Shown here in pieces: positions 16,895 to 26,481 of a DNA stretch of 64,000 nt (the stretch's first letter is position 1; each line of letters begins with the position of its first letter). The notes under the pieces were generated by a model. That model had not been told where the DNA came from and did not search any database. It was given only the letters and a program-made list of their open reading frames with translations. Origin of the DNA: an uncultured Pseudomonadota bacterium. Lineage in GTDB: Bacteria > Pseudomonadota > Gammaproteobacteria > Burkholderiales > Methylophilaceae. The position numbers and the translations under genes were made by a program. Location: NCBI GenBank assembly GCA_903876765.1, contig CAIRBH010000001.1, forward strand, positions 1-64,000. Direction: 5' to 3'.

Positions 16895-18223
16895 GTGACC
16901 TTATCTTTGCTTAAGCCCCCCCGCAAAACCTTGCAGGTGATGATAGGCCAAGTGCCTGTTGGCGGCGGCTTGGACGGCACTAAGCCAGCTGCAGTGGTGG
17001 TACAAAGTATGACCAATACCGATACTGCCGATGCGCAAGCGACCATCAAACAGGTGTTTGAATTGTGGCAAGCGGGCAGCGAACTCGTTCGCATCACCGT
17101 TAATTCGCCTGAGGCTGCAGCACAAGTCGGCCATATTCGCCGCGGTTTGGATGCCTTAGGCTGCAATGTACCGCTGGTGGGTGACTTTCATTACAACGGC
17201 CATAAATTACTAGCCCAATATCCTGATTGCGCACAAGCGCTGGCCAAATACCGTATTAACCCAGGCAATGTGGGCAAAGGCGCTAAGCGTGATGAGCAAT
17301 TTGCCGCCATGATAGAAGCCGCCATTCACTACAAGAAAGCCATACGTATTGGCGTGAACTGGGGTAGCTTAGATCAAGTTAAAATGGCACAAATGATGGA
17401 TGATAACGCCAAATTAGCTACACCATTGTCCTCAGATGCCTTAATGCGTGAAGCGCTAATTCAATCAGCGTTAGAGAGCGCACAACAGGCTGTAGAATTA
17501 GGTTTGCCAGCTAATCAAATTATTATTTCTTGTAAAGTCAGTCATGTGCAAGATTTGGTTAAAGTGTATACCGATTTGGCGCAACGTAGTGATTACCCCT
17601 TGCACCTTGGTTTAACCGAGGCAGGCATGGGCTCTAAGGGAATAGTCGCCTCTAGCGCAGCGTTGGCCCTTCTGCTACAGCAAGGCATAGGCAATACCAT
17701 ACGCGTTTCCTTAACGCCAGAACCTAACGAATCGCGTACTAAAGAAGTGATAGTGGCGCAAGAGATTTTACAAACCATGGGCATACGTTCGTTCACCCCC
17801 TTAGTCACGGCTTGTCCAGGCTGTGGACGTACCACTTCGACTTATTTTCAAGAGTTGGCCATGCAAATTCAAAGCTATTTACGCAACCAAATGCCAGTTT
17901 GGCGAGCACGCTATGCTGGCGTTGAAAACATGAATGTAGCGGTGATGGGATGCGTGGTAAACGGCCCTGGCGAATCAAAACTAGCCAACATCGGCATTAG
18001 CTTGCCCGGTACAGGTGAAACGCCAGTGGCGCCTGTGTTTGTGGATGGCGAAAAAACCGTGACGCTCAAAGGCGACCATATTGCGCAAGAGTTTCAGGCG
18101 ATAGTAGAAGATTACGTACAAAAAAATTATGTAGTCGGTGGTAAGTTACATCAAGCAAATGAGCCCAATCAAATCAATAGTTTGGCGCAAACCAATAAAA
18201 CGATTCCAATTAAAGCAGTCTAG
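16895..18223 (+). CDS. ispG: 4-hydroxy-3-methylbut-2-en-1-yl diphosphate synthase IspG (GcpE)
   Basis: This is the iron-sulfur enzyme of the MEP isoprenoid pathway that makes HMBPP from MEcPP. The 442-residue protein has the TIM-barrel half ([11 protein letters not shown] near 36-46) and the [4Fe-4S] ligands C307 and C310 in CPGCGRTT and C353 in [10 protein letters not shown]. The start is GTG at 16895 with TAGGA placed before it; no ATG fits as well. It lies between rodZ and hisS as in many proteobacteria. Confidence 0.96.
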   Translation: MTLSLLKPPRKTLQVMIGQVPVGGGLDGTKPAAVVVQSMTNTDTADAQATIKQVFELWQAGSELVRITVNSPEAAAQVGHIRRGLDALGCNVPLVGDFHYNGHKLLAQYPDCAQALAKYRINPGNVGKGAKRDEQFAAMIEAAIHYKKAIRIGVNWGSLDQVKMAQMMDDNAKLATPLSSDALMREALIQSALESAQQAVELGLPANQIIISCKVSHVQDLVKVYTDLAQRSDYPLHLGLTEAGMGSKGIVASSAALALLLQQGIGNTIRVSLTPEPNESRTKEVIVAQEILQTMGIRSFTPLVTACPGCGRTTSTYFQELAMQIQSYLRNQMPVWRARYAGVENMNVAVMGCVVNGPGESKLANIGISLPGTGETPVAPVFVDGEKTVTLKGDHIAQEFQAIVEDYVQKNYVVGGKLHQANEPNQINSLAQTNKTIPIKAV

Positions 18224-18225
18224 TT

Positions 18226-19521
18226 ATGGTTGAACATTCAACAAAAAATAAGCCAACAAAATTTCAGAGTATCAAAGGCTTTTACGATATTTTGCCTGAG
18301 CATACACCGCTGTGGTTTAAGTTGGAGGATACGGCACGGCGCGTGTTAGCCCAGTATGGCTATCAAAACATCCGTATGCCCTTGGTCGAGCCTACCGATT
18401 TGTTTGTGCGCTCTGTGGGCGAGCATACCGATATCGTAGAAAAAGAAATGTACGCTTGGCAAGATGCGCTCAATGGCGACAAGCTTACCTTACGGCCAGA
18501 AGGCACGGCAGGCTGTGTGCGTGCGGTGATAGAAAGCAATTTATGCTATAACGGCCCAGTCAGGCTATGGTATAGCGGTGCGATGTTTAGGCATGAAAAC
18601 GTGCAAAAAGGCCGTCAACGGCAATTTCATCAAATCGGCGTTGAAGCCTTTGGTTTTGCTAGCCCACAAGTCGATGCCGAGCAAATTGTCATGCTGGCAA
18701 GACTATGGCGCGAGCTGGGTATTCTTGATGTGCAGTTGCAAATCAATAGTATAGGCGATGCTCATGAGCGAGCTGAGTATCGTCATGTGCTGATTGCTTA
18801 TTTTGAGCAACACATAGATTTGCTCGATGAAGACGCGAAACGTCGCTTACACAGCAACCCTTTACGTATTTTAGATAGCAAAAATCCGCGCATGCAAGCT
18901 CTTTGCGAAGCCGCTCCGAAGTTGATTGATAGTTTGGGCGATGAAACCCGCGCTCATTTTGAAGGTCTATGCCAGTTACTGACTGCCGCTGGGGTGGCAT
19001 ATACCATCAATGCGCGTTTGGTGCGCGGCCTAGATTATTACAATCGCACGGTATTTGAATGGGTGACGACCAAACTCGGTGCGCAAGGAACAATTGCTGG
19101 TGGTGGACGCTACGATGCGCTGGTTGAGCGTTTAGGTGGCGATGCTACGCCAGCCTGTGGTTTTGGCATAGGCTTAGAGCGTGTATTTTTATTGATGCAA
19201 GAATACGGTGTGAGTGCAGACCATGCGCCTGACGTGTATTTGGTGAATGTGGGGGAATTAGCCGAGCAGCAAGCTTTTTCAATCGCTGAGACATTACGCA
19301 ATGCTGGTGTAAGGGTTGTATTACATGCAGGTGGGGGAAGCTTTAAATCACAAATGAAAAAGGCCGATAGAAGCCAAGCGCGTTTTGCTTTAATTTTGGG
19401 CGATGATGAAGTGCACAAGCAAGAAGTGATATTAAAGCCTATGCTAGCTTCAGAAAAAAGCGAGCAGCAGCAATTAAGCTTAGCAGCAGCGATTAATCTT
19501 TTAATGCAGAATAAAGGCTGA
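18226..19521 (+). CDS. hisS: Histidyl-tRNA synthetase
   Basis: This 431-residue class II synthetase charges tRNA-His. Visible motifs are the motif 2 region LTLRPEGTAGCVRA and MFRHENVQKGRQRQFHQIGVE, the His-specific signature LVRGLDYYNRTVFEW, motif 3 GFGIGLERVFLL, and the C-terminal anticodon-binding domain from about residue 330. It begins two bases after ispG. A paralogue lacking charging activity, hisZ, lies at 46541-47722. Confidence 0.97.
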   Translation: MVEHSTKNKPTKFQSIKGFYDILPEHTPLWFKLEDTARRVLAQYGYQNIRMPLVEPTDLFVRSVGEHTDIVEKEMYAWQDALNGDKLTLRPEGTAGCVRAVIESNLCYNGPVRLWYSGAMFRHENVQKGRQRQFHQIGVEAFGFASPQVDAEQIVMLARLWRELGILDVQLQINSIGDAHERAEYRHVLIAYFEQHIDLLDEDAKRRLHSNPLRILDSKNPRMQALCEAAPKLIDSLGDETRAHFEGLCQLLTAAGVAYTINARLVRGLDYYNRTVFEWVTTKLGAQGTIAGGGRYDALVERLGGDATPACGFGIGLERVFLLMQEYGVSADHAPDVYLVNVGELAEQQAFSIAETLRNAGVRVVLHAGGGSFKSQMKKADRSQARFALILGDDEVHKQEVILKPMLASEKSEQQQLSLAAAINLLMQNKG

Positions 19522-19531
19522 AAATTTAACC

Positions 19532-20443
19532 ATGAGCAGTACTGAGATAAATCAGGCTAGTCCCTTGTTGCAAGTGCAGCAGCTTTCCATCGCGCCGAAA
19601 AAAACGCCTACGCGCTTGTTGGTCAATCAGGTGAGTTTTAGCATAGCCAGAGGTAAGACCACTTGTGTGGTCGGTGAATCAGGCAGCGGAAAAAGCTTAA
19701 CCGCCTTATCTATTATGGGTTTATTGTCTAAACAACTAGTACTCAGCGCAGGTAAAGTATTGTTTAATGATGGCCTATCGGGCGAGCAGGATTTAACCCA
19801 ACTGGCGGCAGAAGATTTACGAAAAATTCGAGGCGCAAAAATTGCCATGATTTTTCAGGAACCTATGACATCGCTCAACCCCGTGCTGACCGTGGGTTAC
19901 CAAATCGGCGAGAGCTTGACTACCCATTTAGGCCTGAGGGGGGAGCAATTAGCTGCTAAAATTGCCAGCTTATTAGACATGGTGGGCATCCCCGCCAGCC
20001 GCGCTAACAGCTACCCAGATGAGTTGTCAGGTGGCCAGCGGCAGCGGGTCATGATAGCCATGAGTATCGCTTGTGAACCGCTATTGCTGATTGCGGATGA
20101 GCCAACAACCGCCTTAGATGTGACTGTGCAAGCGCAAATACTCAAGCTATTAGACGAGCTTAAAACGCGCATGAATATGGGCATGTTATTTATTACCCAC
20201 GACTTTGGTGTGGTAGCAGACATTGCCGATGATGTGGTGGTGATGTTTAGAGGCGAAATTGTAGAATCAGGCACTAAACAGCAAGTACTTAATCATCCAC
20301 AGCACCCTTACACCAAAGCATTGCTGGCCTGCGTGCCAGATGTAGAAGGCAAAAATGCTTTGAAACCGATAGATTATGCTTGGCTGCCTGAAAATCAGCG
20401 TAGCCAGTCGCAGGCCAATATAATGTCAGAGGCAAGGCTATGA
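19532..20443 (+). CDS. Oligopeptide/dipeptide-type ABC transporter ATP-binding protein (DppD-like)
   Basis: The 303-residue ATPase has Walker A GESGSGKS, Q-loop MIFQEPMTSLNPVLTVG, signature LSGGQRQRV, Walker B LLIADEPTTALDV and the switch His in ITHDFGVVAD. The C-terminal stretch HPQHPYTKALLACVPD is the end region typical of DppD/OppD proteins. It forms a pair with the next gene, overlapping by four bases. No permease or binding-protein gene is nearby, which is unusual; the membrane partners must lie elsewhere, or the pair may resemble the two halves of YejF. Substrate is unknown. Confidence 0.9.
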   Translation: MSSTEINQASPLLQVQQLSIAPKKTPTRLLVNQVSFSIARGKTTCVVGESGSGKSLTALSIMGLLSKQLVLSAGKVLFNDGLSGEQDLTQLAAEDLRKIRGAKIAMIFQEPMTSLNPVLTVGYQIGESLTTHLGLRGEQLAAKIASLLDMVGIPASRANSYPDELSGGQRQRVMIAMSIACEPLLLIADEPTTALDVTVQAQILKLLDELKTRMNMGMLFITHDFGVVADIADDVVVMFRGEIVESGTKQQVLNHPQHPYTKALLACVPDVEGKNALKPIDYAWLPENQRSQSQANIMSEARL

Positions 20444-21243
20444 CCAGCGCCATATTAGTCGCTAATCACTTAATTAAAACTTACACGCAGCGTACTGGTA
20501 AGTTTGGCTTTGGTAGCACACTGGTTAAAGCTTTAGATGACGTTAGTATCAGTTTAACCGCGGGTAAAACCCTAGCCGTAGTTGGGGAATCTGGTAGTGG
20601 TAAATCCACCTTAGCGCGTTGTCTGTTACAATTGCAACCCTTGGACAGTGGCGAAGTACTTTTTGCGGGTCAAGACTTGGCTAAATTAGAGGCAGCCGCC
20701 TTAAGATTAGCCAGAAAAAATCTGCAAATGATCTTTCAAGACCCCTTTGCATCGCTCAATCCGCGTATGCGTGTCGGTGAAATTGTCGGTGAAGGCCTGC
20801 TGATCCATAGTTTAGGCACAAGCGTAGAGCAGCAACGCAAAGTGGTTGCCATGCTAAAGCGCGTGGGTTTAAGCGAAGCTGATATGCAAAAATACCCGCA
20901 CGAATTTTCGGGCGGACAACGGCAGCGAGTAGGGATCGCCCGTGCTTTGGTTTTGCAGCCTAAGGTGGTGGTGTGTGATGAGCCAGTATCCGCGCTCGAT
21001 GTGTCGATACAGGCGCAAATCTTGTTGTTATTAAAAGAGTTGCAAGCTGAAATGGCCTTGAGCTATTTATTTATCAGCCATGATTTACGGGTGGTCAGGC
21101 ATATTGCCGATGATATTGTGGTGATGCATCAGGGTAAAGTAGTAGAGCAGGGCTCGGTAGTGGATATTTATCAACAACCACAACATGAATATACGCGCAA
21201 TTTATTGGCGGCGATTCCGGGTAAAAAGGCCGTTAACGCTTAA
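20440..21243 (+). CDS. Oligopeptide/dipeptide-type ABC transporter ATP-binding protein (DppF-like)
   Basis: This 267-residue ATPase is the partner of the preceding gene and starts within its stop codon (ATGA). It has Walker A GESGSGKST, the Q-loop IFQDPFASLNPRMRVGEI, signature FSGGQRQRVGIARAL and Walker B VVCDEPVSALDV. The QHEYTRNLLAAIPG end matches DppF/OppF. Together the two would power a peptide or related importer, or the inner-membrane part of a YejABEF-type system. It sits between hisS and yfgM, which are often close neighbours, so the pair looks like an insertion into a conserved block. Confidence 0.9.
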   Translation: MTSAILVANHLIKTYTQRTGKFGFGSTLVKALDDVSISLTAGKTLAVVGESGSGKSTLARCLLQLQPLDSGEVLFAGQDLAKLEAAALRLARKNLQMIFQDPFASLNPRMRVGEIVGEGLLIHSLGTSVEQQRKVVAMLKRVGLSEADMQKYPHEFSGGQRQRVGIARALVLQPKVVVCDEPVSALDVSIQAQILLLLKELQAEMALSYLFISHDLRVVRHIADDIVVMHQGKVVEQGSVVDIYQQPQHEYTRNLLAAIPGKKAVNA

Positions 21244-21305
21244 TTTAGCGTGATCATGGACGAATGATATTCAATCAATTAGATAAAGAAAATTAGGAAA
21301 AAGCA

Positions 21306-21929
21306 ATGGCATACGATTTAGAAGAACAAGAACAATTAGATGAGTTTAAAGCTTGGTGGAAACAAAATGGCAAGATGGTGACTAGCGTATTCATCGCTTT
21401 GCTAGTGGGTTATGTTGCTTTTCAAGGCTGGCATTACTACCAAAATAAACAAGCTGTTGAAGCTTCTACCCAGTATCAAGAATTACTAGTGGCGGATGAA
21501 AAAGACTTAAAGAATATACAAGCTAAATCCGCTAAGTTAATGGAATCATTTGCTGGCACCCCGTATGCTGGCCGAGCTGCTTTATTGGCGGCAAAAGCGA
21601 ATTATCAAGCCCATGAAATTAAAAGCGCAAAAGCGCAGTTAGATTGGACGATACAACATGCCACAGAAACAGCGATCAGCGCTTTGGCTAGTTTGCAGTT
21701 AGCTAATATTTTGGCGGAAGAGCAAGATTTTGCAGGGGCATTAAAGCTACTCAATGCCAAACATGATGCTGGGTTTGATGGATTATTTTCTGATTTGAAA
21801 GGCGACGTTTTGCTGAGTTTAGGAAAAAATGCCGAGGCAAAAGCCGCTTACCTAGAGGCTTTGACTAAGTTAGAGCCTAAAAGCAAATATCGCGCATTGA
21901 CACAGCAAAAGCTTGAATCGCTAGGTTAG
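21306..21929 (+). CDS. YfgM-family membrane-anchored TPR protein
   Basis: The 207-residue protein starts with the family pattern YDLEEQEQLDEFKAWWKQNG, followed by a single membrane span (about 24-41, VTSVFIALLVGYVAFQGW). The rest is a periplasmic helical TPR-like domain ending with an EAKAAYLEAL-type repeat. YfgM interacts with the SecYEG translocon and with periplasmic chaperones in E. coli. It lies between the ABC ATPases and bamB; the yfgM-bamB-der order is standard in proteobacteria. Confidence 0.9.
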   Translation: MAYDLEEQEQLDEFKAWWKQNGKMVTSVFIALLVGYVAFQGWHYYQNKQAVEASTQYQELLVADEKDLKNIQAKSAKLMESFAGTPYAGRAALLAAKANYQAHEIKSAKAQLDWTIQHATETAISALASLQLANILAEEQDFAGALKLLNAKHDAGFDGLFSDLKGDVLLSLGKNAEAKAAYLEALTKLEPKSKYRALTQQKLESLG

Positions 21930-21985
21930 TTTTAGCGGTTGTTCATTAAGTCATTGTTTTTATATCAATAAGCTGGAGTATCGTA

Positions 21986-23176
21986 TTGTTCTTACCTCAA
22001 TATAAAAAAATATCATTAGGTTTGCTGGTGATATCTAGCCTATTACTGATGTCTGCTTGCAGTGTGATAGGCGAGCTAAAAACAGATGTTTCTGACAAGC
22101 TATTTGGCCGAGTAGCTGCCGATGCGCCAGATCCATTGCTAGAGATTAAAGAAACCGCCTCGAGCAAGCTGCTATGGCAAACTAAAATGGGTGAATCTCA
22201 AGACCATGACTTTACCCCAGTTATCGAAGCTGGCTACGCCTATGTGGCAAGTGCTGATGGCGAGATCGCTAAATTAGATGCCATTACTGGCAAGCAAGAA
22301 TGGCGGGTTAATGCCGGCGAAACACTCTCTGGCGGTGTGGGCGTAGGTGGTAGTTTGGTCATGGTCGGCACACAAAAAGGCATAGTCTATGCCTACGATA
22401 TTGCAGGAAAATTGCAGTGGAAATCCAAACTCAGCAGCGAAGTATTAAGTGCTCCTAAGTACTTTGATGGTCTAGTTATCGTCAGAACTGGCGATAGTCA
22501 TATTTATGGCATAAACGCCAATGATGGCAGTCGCAAATGGGTCTATGACAGAACTGGTCCTGCACTGACTCTGCGCAGCAGCGCTGGTCTAGTGGTTGAT
22601 GGCGGCGCTGTGTATGCTGGCTTTGGCGGTGGCAAGCTAATTGCAGTGCGTGCTGATAATGGCAAAATACTCTGGGAAGCTTCCGTTGCCCAGCCCAAAG
22701 GCGTGACTGAAATTGAGCGTATTGCTGATATTACTAGCTTGCCCGTGGTTGATGGTCCGCTGGTCTATGCTGTGGCTTACCAAGGTAAGATTGCCGCAGT
22801 TGATCGAGCTTCCGGTCGTGTGGTTTGGAATCGTGATATATCCAGTTTAACTGGCTTGAGCGTGGAAGATGGGCGAATTTTTGTGTCACACGCCATGGGT
22901 TCAGTCTACTCGCTAGACTACGCTACAGGTAAGACTTTTTGGAGACAAGCCGCCCTAAAAAATCGGCAATTATCAGTCCCTGCCACCATGGGCAACCTCA
23001 TTGCTGTGGGCGATTTAGAAGGCTATGTACATTTTTTAAGTCGTGAAGACGGTGCGCTAGCCTCAAGAATTAAACTCGATGATAGCGCAGTGATGCCTAA
23101 TATTACACTGATTAATACTAGCACTGTGCTCGCACAAACCAGAGATGGCGGCGTTTACGCCATACAAGTAAAGTAA
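21986..23176 (+). CDS. bamB: Outer-membrane protein assembly factor BamB
   Basis: BamB is a lipoprotein beta-propeller of the BAM complex that inserts outer-membrane barrels. The 396-residue protein has a lipobox (LLMSAC, Cys near 25) and eight-bladed PQQ-type repeats (WRVNAGETLSGGVGV, SRKWVYDRTGPALTLRS, GRVVWNRDISSLTGLSV). I accept TTG at 21986 as start: TGGAG precedes it by seven bases, and no ATG lies ahead of the signal peptide. Confidence 0.94.
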   Translation: MFLPQYKKISLGLLVISSLLLMSACSVIGELKTDVSDKLFGRVAADAPDPLLEIKETASSKLLWQTKMGESQDHDFTPVIEAGYAYVASADGEIAKLDAITGKQEWRVNAGETLSGGVGVGGSLVMVGTQKGIVYAYDIAGKLQWKSKLSSEVLSAPKYFDGLVIVRTGDSHIYGINANDGSRKWVYDRTGPALTLRSSAGLVVDGGAVYAGFGGGKLIAVRADNGKILWEASVAQPKGVTEIERIADITSLPVVDGPLVYAVAYQGKIAAVDRASGRVVWNRDISSLTGLSVEDGRIFVSHAMGSVYSLDYATGKTFWRQAALKNRQLSVPATMGNLIAVGDLEGYVHFLSREDGALASRIKLDDSAVMPNITLINTSTVLAQTRDGGVYAIQVK

Positions 23177-23220
23177 GCATTAAAGAGCAATTTAGCTCAA
23201 GCATTCTATAGAAGAGTTTC

Positions 23221-24675
23221 ATGTTACCTACCCTAGTATTGGTTGGTCGACCCAATGTCGGCAAATCTACCTTATTTAACCGCCTGACTAAAAGCCGAGA
23301 TGCCATTGTTGCAGATTTGCCAGGGCTCACACGTGACCGTCACTATGGCCGCGGTGTTGGGGCCAGTCAGCCATATTTAGTCGTAGATACTGGCGGGTTT
23401 GAGCCCAATACCGACAGTGGTATTCTTAAAGCCATGGCGCAGCAAACTTTGTTAGCCATAGATGAAGCAGATGTCATTATTTTTATTGTTGATGGCCGCC
23501 AAGGCGCTACGCCACAAGACATGGAAATCGCCAATCGTTTGCGCCGTTGCAAGTGCCCAGTATTACTGGCGGTGAATAAAACTGAAGGTATGAATAAGGC
23601 AGTGGTCAGTGCTGAGTTTCATGAATTAGGCTTGGGTGATCCGCTGTCTATATCCTCTGCACACGGCGAAGGCGTAAAAGATATTATCGACTTGGCGCTT
23701 GAAAGTTTTCAGTTGGTTGAAGAAGAGCCGGAGCTAGACCAAACGGGCGATAGAGTGCCTAAAGTGGCGATAGTTGGCCGCCCTAATGTGGGTAAGTCTA
23801 CTTTAGTTAACGCATTGCTGGGCGAAGAGCGCGTCATTGCTTTTGATGAGCCAGGTACTACGCGCGATTCTATTTCTATCGATTTAGAAAAAAATGGCAA
23901 ACATTACACGTTGATTGATACGGCTGGGGTACGTAAGCGTGGCCGAGTATTAGAAGCCATAGAGAAATTCTCAGTGATTAAAACCATACAGTCGATAGAA
24001 GAGGCTAATGTAGTCATTTTGGTGGTCGATGCTCAAGAAGGCATTACCGAGCAAGATGCACACGTGGCGGCCTATATATTAGATGCAGGGCGTGCTTTGG
24101 TGGTGGCGATTAATAAGTGGGATGGTTTGAAAGAAGAAGAGCGCGATTGGGTGAAGCGTGAAATCGACCGAAAATTGATGTTTTTAGATTTTGCCGAGTT
24201 CCATTATATTTCTGCGCTGCGTAAAAAAGGCCTGCCAGAATTATTTAAATCGGTAGATATTGCCTTTAAAGCGGCCTTTGCCAAGTTGGCTACCCCACAG
24301 CTTACCCGAGTGTTGATTGATGCCCTACAGCAGCACCAACCGCCTATTAGCAAGGGCATAAGACCTAAGCTGCGTTATGCTCACCAGGGCGGCAGTAATC
24401 CGCCTATAGTCGTTATACATGGCAACCATGTCGATGGCGTTAAAGACGCTTACACAAGATTTTTAGAAAAAACCTTTCGTAGAACCTTTCAGCTATCTGG
24501 CACGCCGCTGCGTGTGCAGTACAAACAAGGGAGCAACCCATTTGCTGAAGATGAAGATAAACGTAAGCCAGGTGAAGGTATAGTCAGTATGCGCCGCCGC
24601 AAAACCGCACACAGGGCCGAATTAAAAGCCAAAAAAGTGGTAGAAGATCAAGATAGAAGCGCAAAAAAACGTTAA
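23221..24675 (+). CDS. der: Ribosome-assembly GTPase Der (EngA)
   Basis: Der has two tandem GTPase domains and a KH-like C-terminal domain and matures the 50S subunit. Both G1 motifs are present ([12 protein letters not shown] near residue 8 and [12 protein letters not shown] near residue 187), as are NKTE and NKWD for base recognition. The C-terminal domain includes KLRYAHQGG and ends in a Lys/Arg-rich tail. The 484-residue length is usual. It follows bamB as expected. Confidence 0.97.
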   Translation: MLPTLVLVGRPNVGKSTLFNRLTKSRDAIVADLPGLTRDRHYGRGVGASQPYLVVDTGGFEPNTDSGILKAMAQQTLLAIDEADVIIFIVDGRQGATPQDMEIANRLRRCKCPVLLAVNKTEGMNKAVVSAEFHELGLGDPLSISSAHGEGVKDIIDLALESFQLVEEEPELDQTGDRVPKVAIVGRPNVGKSTLVNALLGEERVIAFDEPGTTRDSISIDLEKNGKHYTLIDTAGVRKRGRVLEAIEKFSVIKTIQSIEEANVVILVVDAQEGITEQDAHVAAYILDAGRALVVAINKWDGLKEEERDWVKREIDRKLMFLDFAEFHYISALRKKGLPELFKSVDIAFKAAFAKLATPQLTRVLIDALQQHQPPISKGIRPKLRYAHQGGSNPPIVVIHGNHVDGVKDAYTRFLEKTFRRTFQLSGTPLRVQYKQGSNPFAEDEDKRKPGEGIVSMRRRKTAHRAELKAKKVVEDQDRSAKKR

Positions 24676-24703
24676 ATCTTTATGGCTAATTATTTGCGAT
24701 TAA

Positions 24704-25297
24704 TTAATTTTTACTGATTTTGACTAGACTAGGGTAAGCCCTCGCATTGCTAGACGCGGTAATATTGGCCATCCTATTTTTTGCATCGGGGTGGGTTTTA
24801 GTGCCCAGCGTATTTAATATCAGGGGAATTTCAGCGCTGGCAATGGCAAAATCATAACCCGCCGCTTGCATTAGCCGTTTACCTACCATATCTGCGTCAT
24901 ATTCCTGCGCCCAGGCATCAGATGGAATAATCAATGCTGGCTTAATCCTGCCGTGACCTAGCTCGCAATGCCCCAATTCATGGCCTATCACCCAAGCTAG
25001 TGTTTCATCAGCAACCATCAGTCTTTGCATGGTGGTTTGATTGATAGAAATTTCGCAGCGCGCGGTTAGACCATAGCCAGAAGCGGTGTAATTCCAGACT
25101 TTGGTTTCTGATAATGAACCATGGTGAGTCACATTGATTGAGTAATAATTGCTATTACCCTGACGAAACTTATTCATAGCCTCAGCCATCTTTTCAATTT
25201 TAGCTTGAAACTCAGCCGCACTGGCCACATCTGCCGCCGCGATATTGCTTAAACATAAGCCACCTATCATAAAAATTGCCAGTATGCTGATTCTCAC
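24704..25297 (-). CDS. Small secreted M48-type zinc metallopeptidase
   Basis: The 197-residue protein has an N-terminal signal peptide (about 1-22, ending NIAAAD), then a compact protease domain with the zinc motif HELGHCELGH and a downstream EYDADMVGKRLM that supplies the third ligand Glu. That is the M48 (HtpX/Oma1/BepA) layout, but with no membrane spans and no TPR. It is a single gene on the minus strand, downstream of the bamD terminator hairpin. The substrate is unknown; envelope protein quality control is a fair guess. The peptidase assignment is firm. Confidence 0.85.
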   Translation of the reverse strand: MRISILAIFMIGGLCLSNIAAADVASAAEFQAKIEKMAEAMNKFRQGNSNYYSINVTHHGSLSETKVWNYTASGYGLTARCEISINQTTMQRLMVADETLAWVIGHELGHCELGHGRIKPALIIPSDAWAQEYDADMVGKRLMQAAGYDFAIASAEIPLILNTLGTKTHPDAKNRMANITASSNARAYPSLVKISKN

Positions 25298-25467
25298 AAT
25301 AACGCCCCGTATTAATGGCGGGTTTTAACAGCGGCTGTCGTGAGTTAAAACCTGACCTAGAAGTCAATAACGGAGGCTGGTGGCGTTTCTTTAATGTGCG
25401 AGCTGATGGTTGGGTTCAATTGATATCAAGGTGGTGCTATAGGCAATATTGACGGATACACTAGACG

Positions 25468-25506
25468 AAAAAAAGCGCTGAACAAATGGTAAATTTGTTC
25501 AGCGCT
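25468..25506 (-). terminator. Rho-independent terminator of bamD
   Basis: AGCGCTGAACAAAT (25474-25487) pairs perfectly with ATTTGTTCAGCGCT (25493-25506) around a five-base loop. On the minus strand the stem is followed by seven T. It lies about 130 bases after the bamD stop and so should end that transcript before the peptidase gene. The 25298-25639 gap otherwise holds no gene that I can see. Confidence 0.85.
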
Positions 25507-25590
25507 GCGTATTGCTATGCGGTTTAAATTGGCAATTAAGTTAAGTTAGCTTGCATGGGTTGGTAGGCGGTATTGAGCTCACGCCTATTG

Positions 25591-25610
25591 AGCATAGGCT
25601 AGCCTATGCT
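25591..25610. repeat. 20-bp perfect palindrome downstream of bamD
   Basis: AGCATAGGCT is followed directly by AGCCTATGCT. It lies 30 bases after the bamD stop and ahead of the true terminator. It could be a second RNA hairpin, or a protein-binding site; there is no T-run. Function is unknown. Confidence 0.5.
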
Positions 25611-25639
25611 AGCCAAGTCAATCCAAGTCAAGCAATTGA

Positions 25640-26443
25640 TTAATATAGGCTTTCCCAGAATTTCCACCAAACACGTTCATCGGTAGATATGTTTTTACCG
25701 AACATCTGACTATTCGGGTAATTGGTTTTTAAGATGCGCAGCGTGTCATTTTTTAGGTCATCTAAGCTGAGTAAGTCGTAGGCGCTAATCATAATCACAA
25801 GCGCTTGTTCAACCCCAGGCGATTGCGGGAAGTATTCCAACACATATTTACAGCGGTTGATGGCTGCTACATAGGCCTGACGCTTCATGTAGTAGCGTGC
25901 CACATGCAGTTCATGCTCAGATAAGCTATTACTTAAATAGACCATGCGCTGCGAGGCGTCTTTGCTGTATTTACTGTTAGGAAAGCGCGTGACCAGCTCT
26001 TTAAAGCTGGCAAAAGAATCGCGCAATGAGCGTGGGTCACGGTCGCTAATTTGTTGTTCGGTGAGTTTTTCTATGACGCCACGCTCGTTAAACACCGCTA
26101 GGCCTTTTAAATAATACGCGTAGTCTACATGGGCATGGTTGGGGTGTAATTTAATAAAACGGTCTGCCGCGGCCACGCATAATATTGGGTCTTGTTTTTT
26201 ATAGTGTGCATAGGCGGTTTCAAGCTGGGCTTGTGCGGCGTAGCGACCATTGGGGTAGCGAGACTCTAATTTACCAAAGTAAACAACGGCTTTTTCATAG
26301 TCTTTATCAAACATTTTAGCTTGGCCTTCAGCATAAATGCGCTCAGCCGTCCAACCTTTAGTGTCATCGAGCTCAGTTGGGTTACCAAAAATCGCACAAG
26401 CATTGAGAAACAAGGTAAACATTAAAACTAAGATATACTTCAT
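25640..26443 (-). CDS. bamD: Outer-membrane protein assembly factor BamD
   Basis: BamD is the essential TPR lipoprotein of the BAM complex. The 267-residue protein has a short lipoprotein signal (lipobox LNAC, Cys near 16), then five TPR-like repeats (ERIYAEGQAKMFDKDYEKAV, YPNGRYAAQAQLETAYAHY, RFPNSKYSKDASQRMVYL). I start it at 26443, where AAGGTGG stands seven bases ahead; the frame opens a further nine codons upstream. It is divergent from rluD, the common arrangement. Confidence 0.95.
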   Translation of the reverse strand: MKYILVLMFTLFLNACAIFGNPTELDDTKGWTAERIYAEGQAKMFDKDYEKAVVYFGKLESRYPNGRYAAQAQLETAYAHYKKQDPILCVAAADRFIKLHPNHAHVDYAYYLKGLAVFNERGVIEKLTEQQISDRDPRSLRDSFASFKELVTRFPNSKYSKDASQRMVYLSNSLSEHELHVARYYMKRQAYVAAINRCKYVLEYFPQSPGVEQALVIMISAYDLLSLDDLKNDTLRILKTNYPNSQMFGKNISTDERVWWKFWESLY

Positions 26444-26481
26444 GCTGAAACCACCTTTAAGAATTAGCACAATTATAACCG

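Noticed and set aside
25298-25467. Possible gene in the gap after the M48 peptidase start
   Set aside because: No open frame of useful length with a ribosome site was found, and no RNA gene pattern was recognised.
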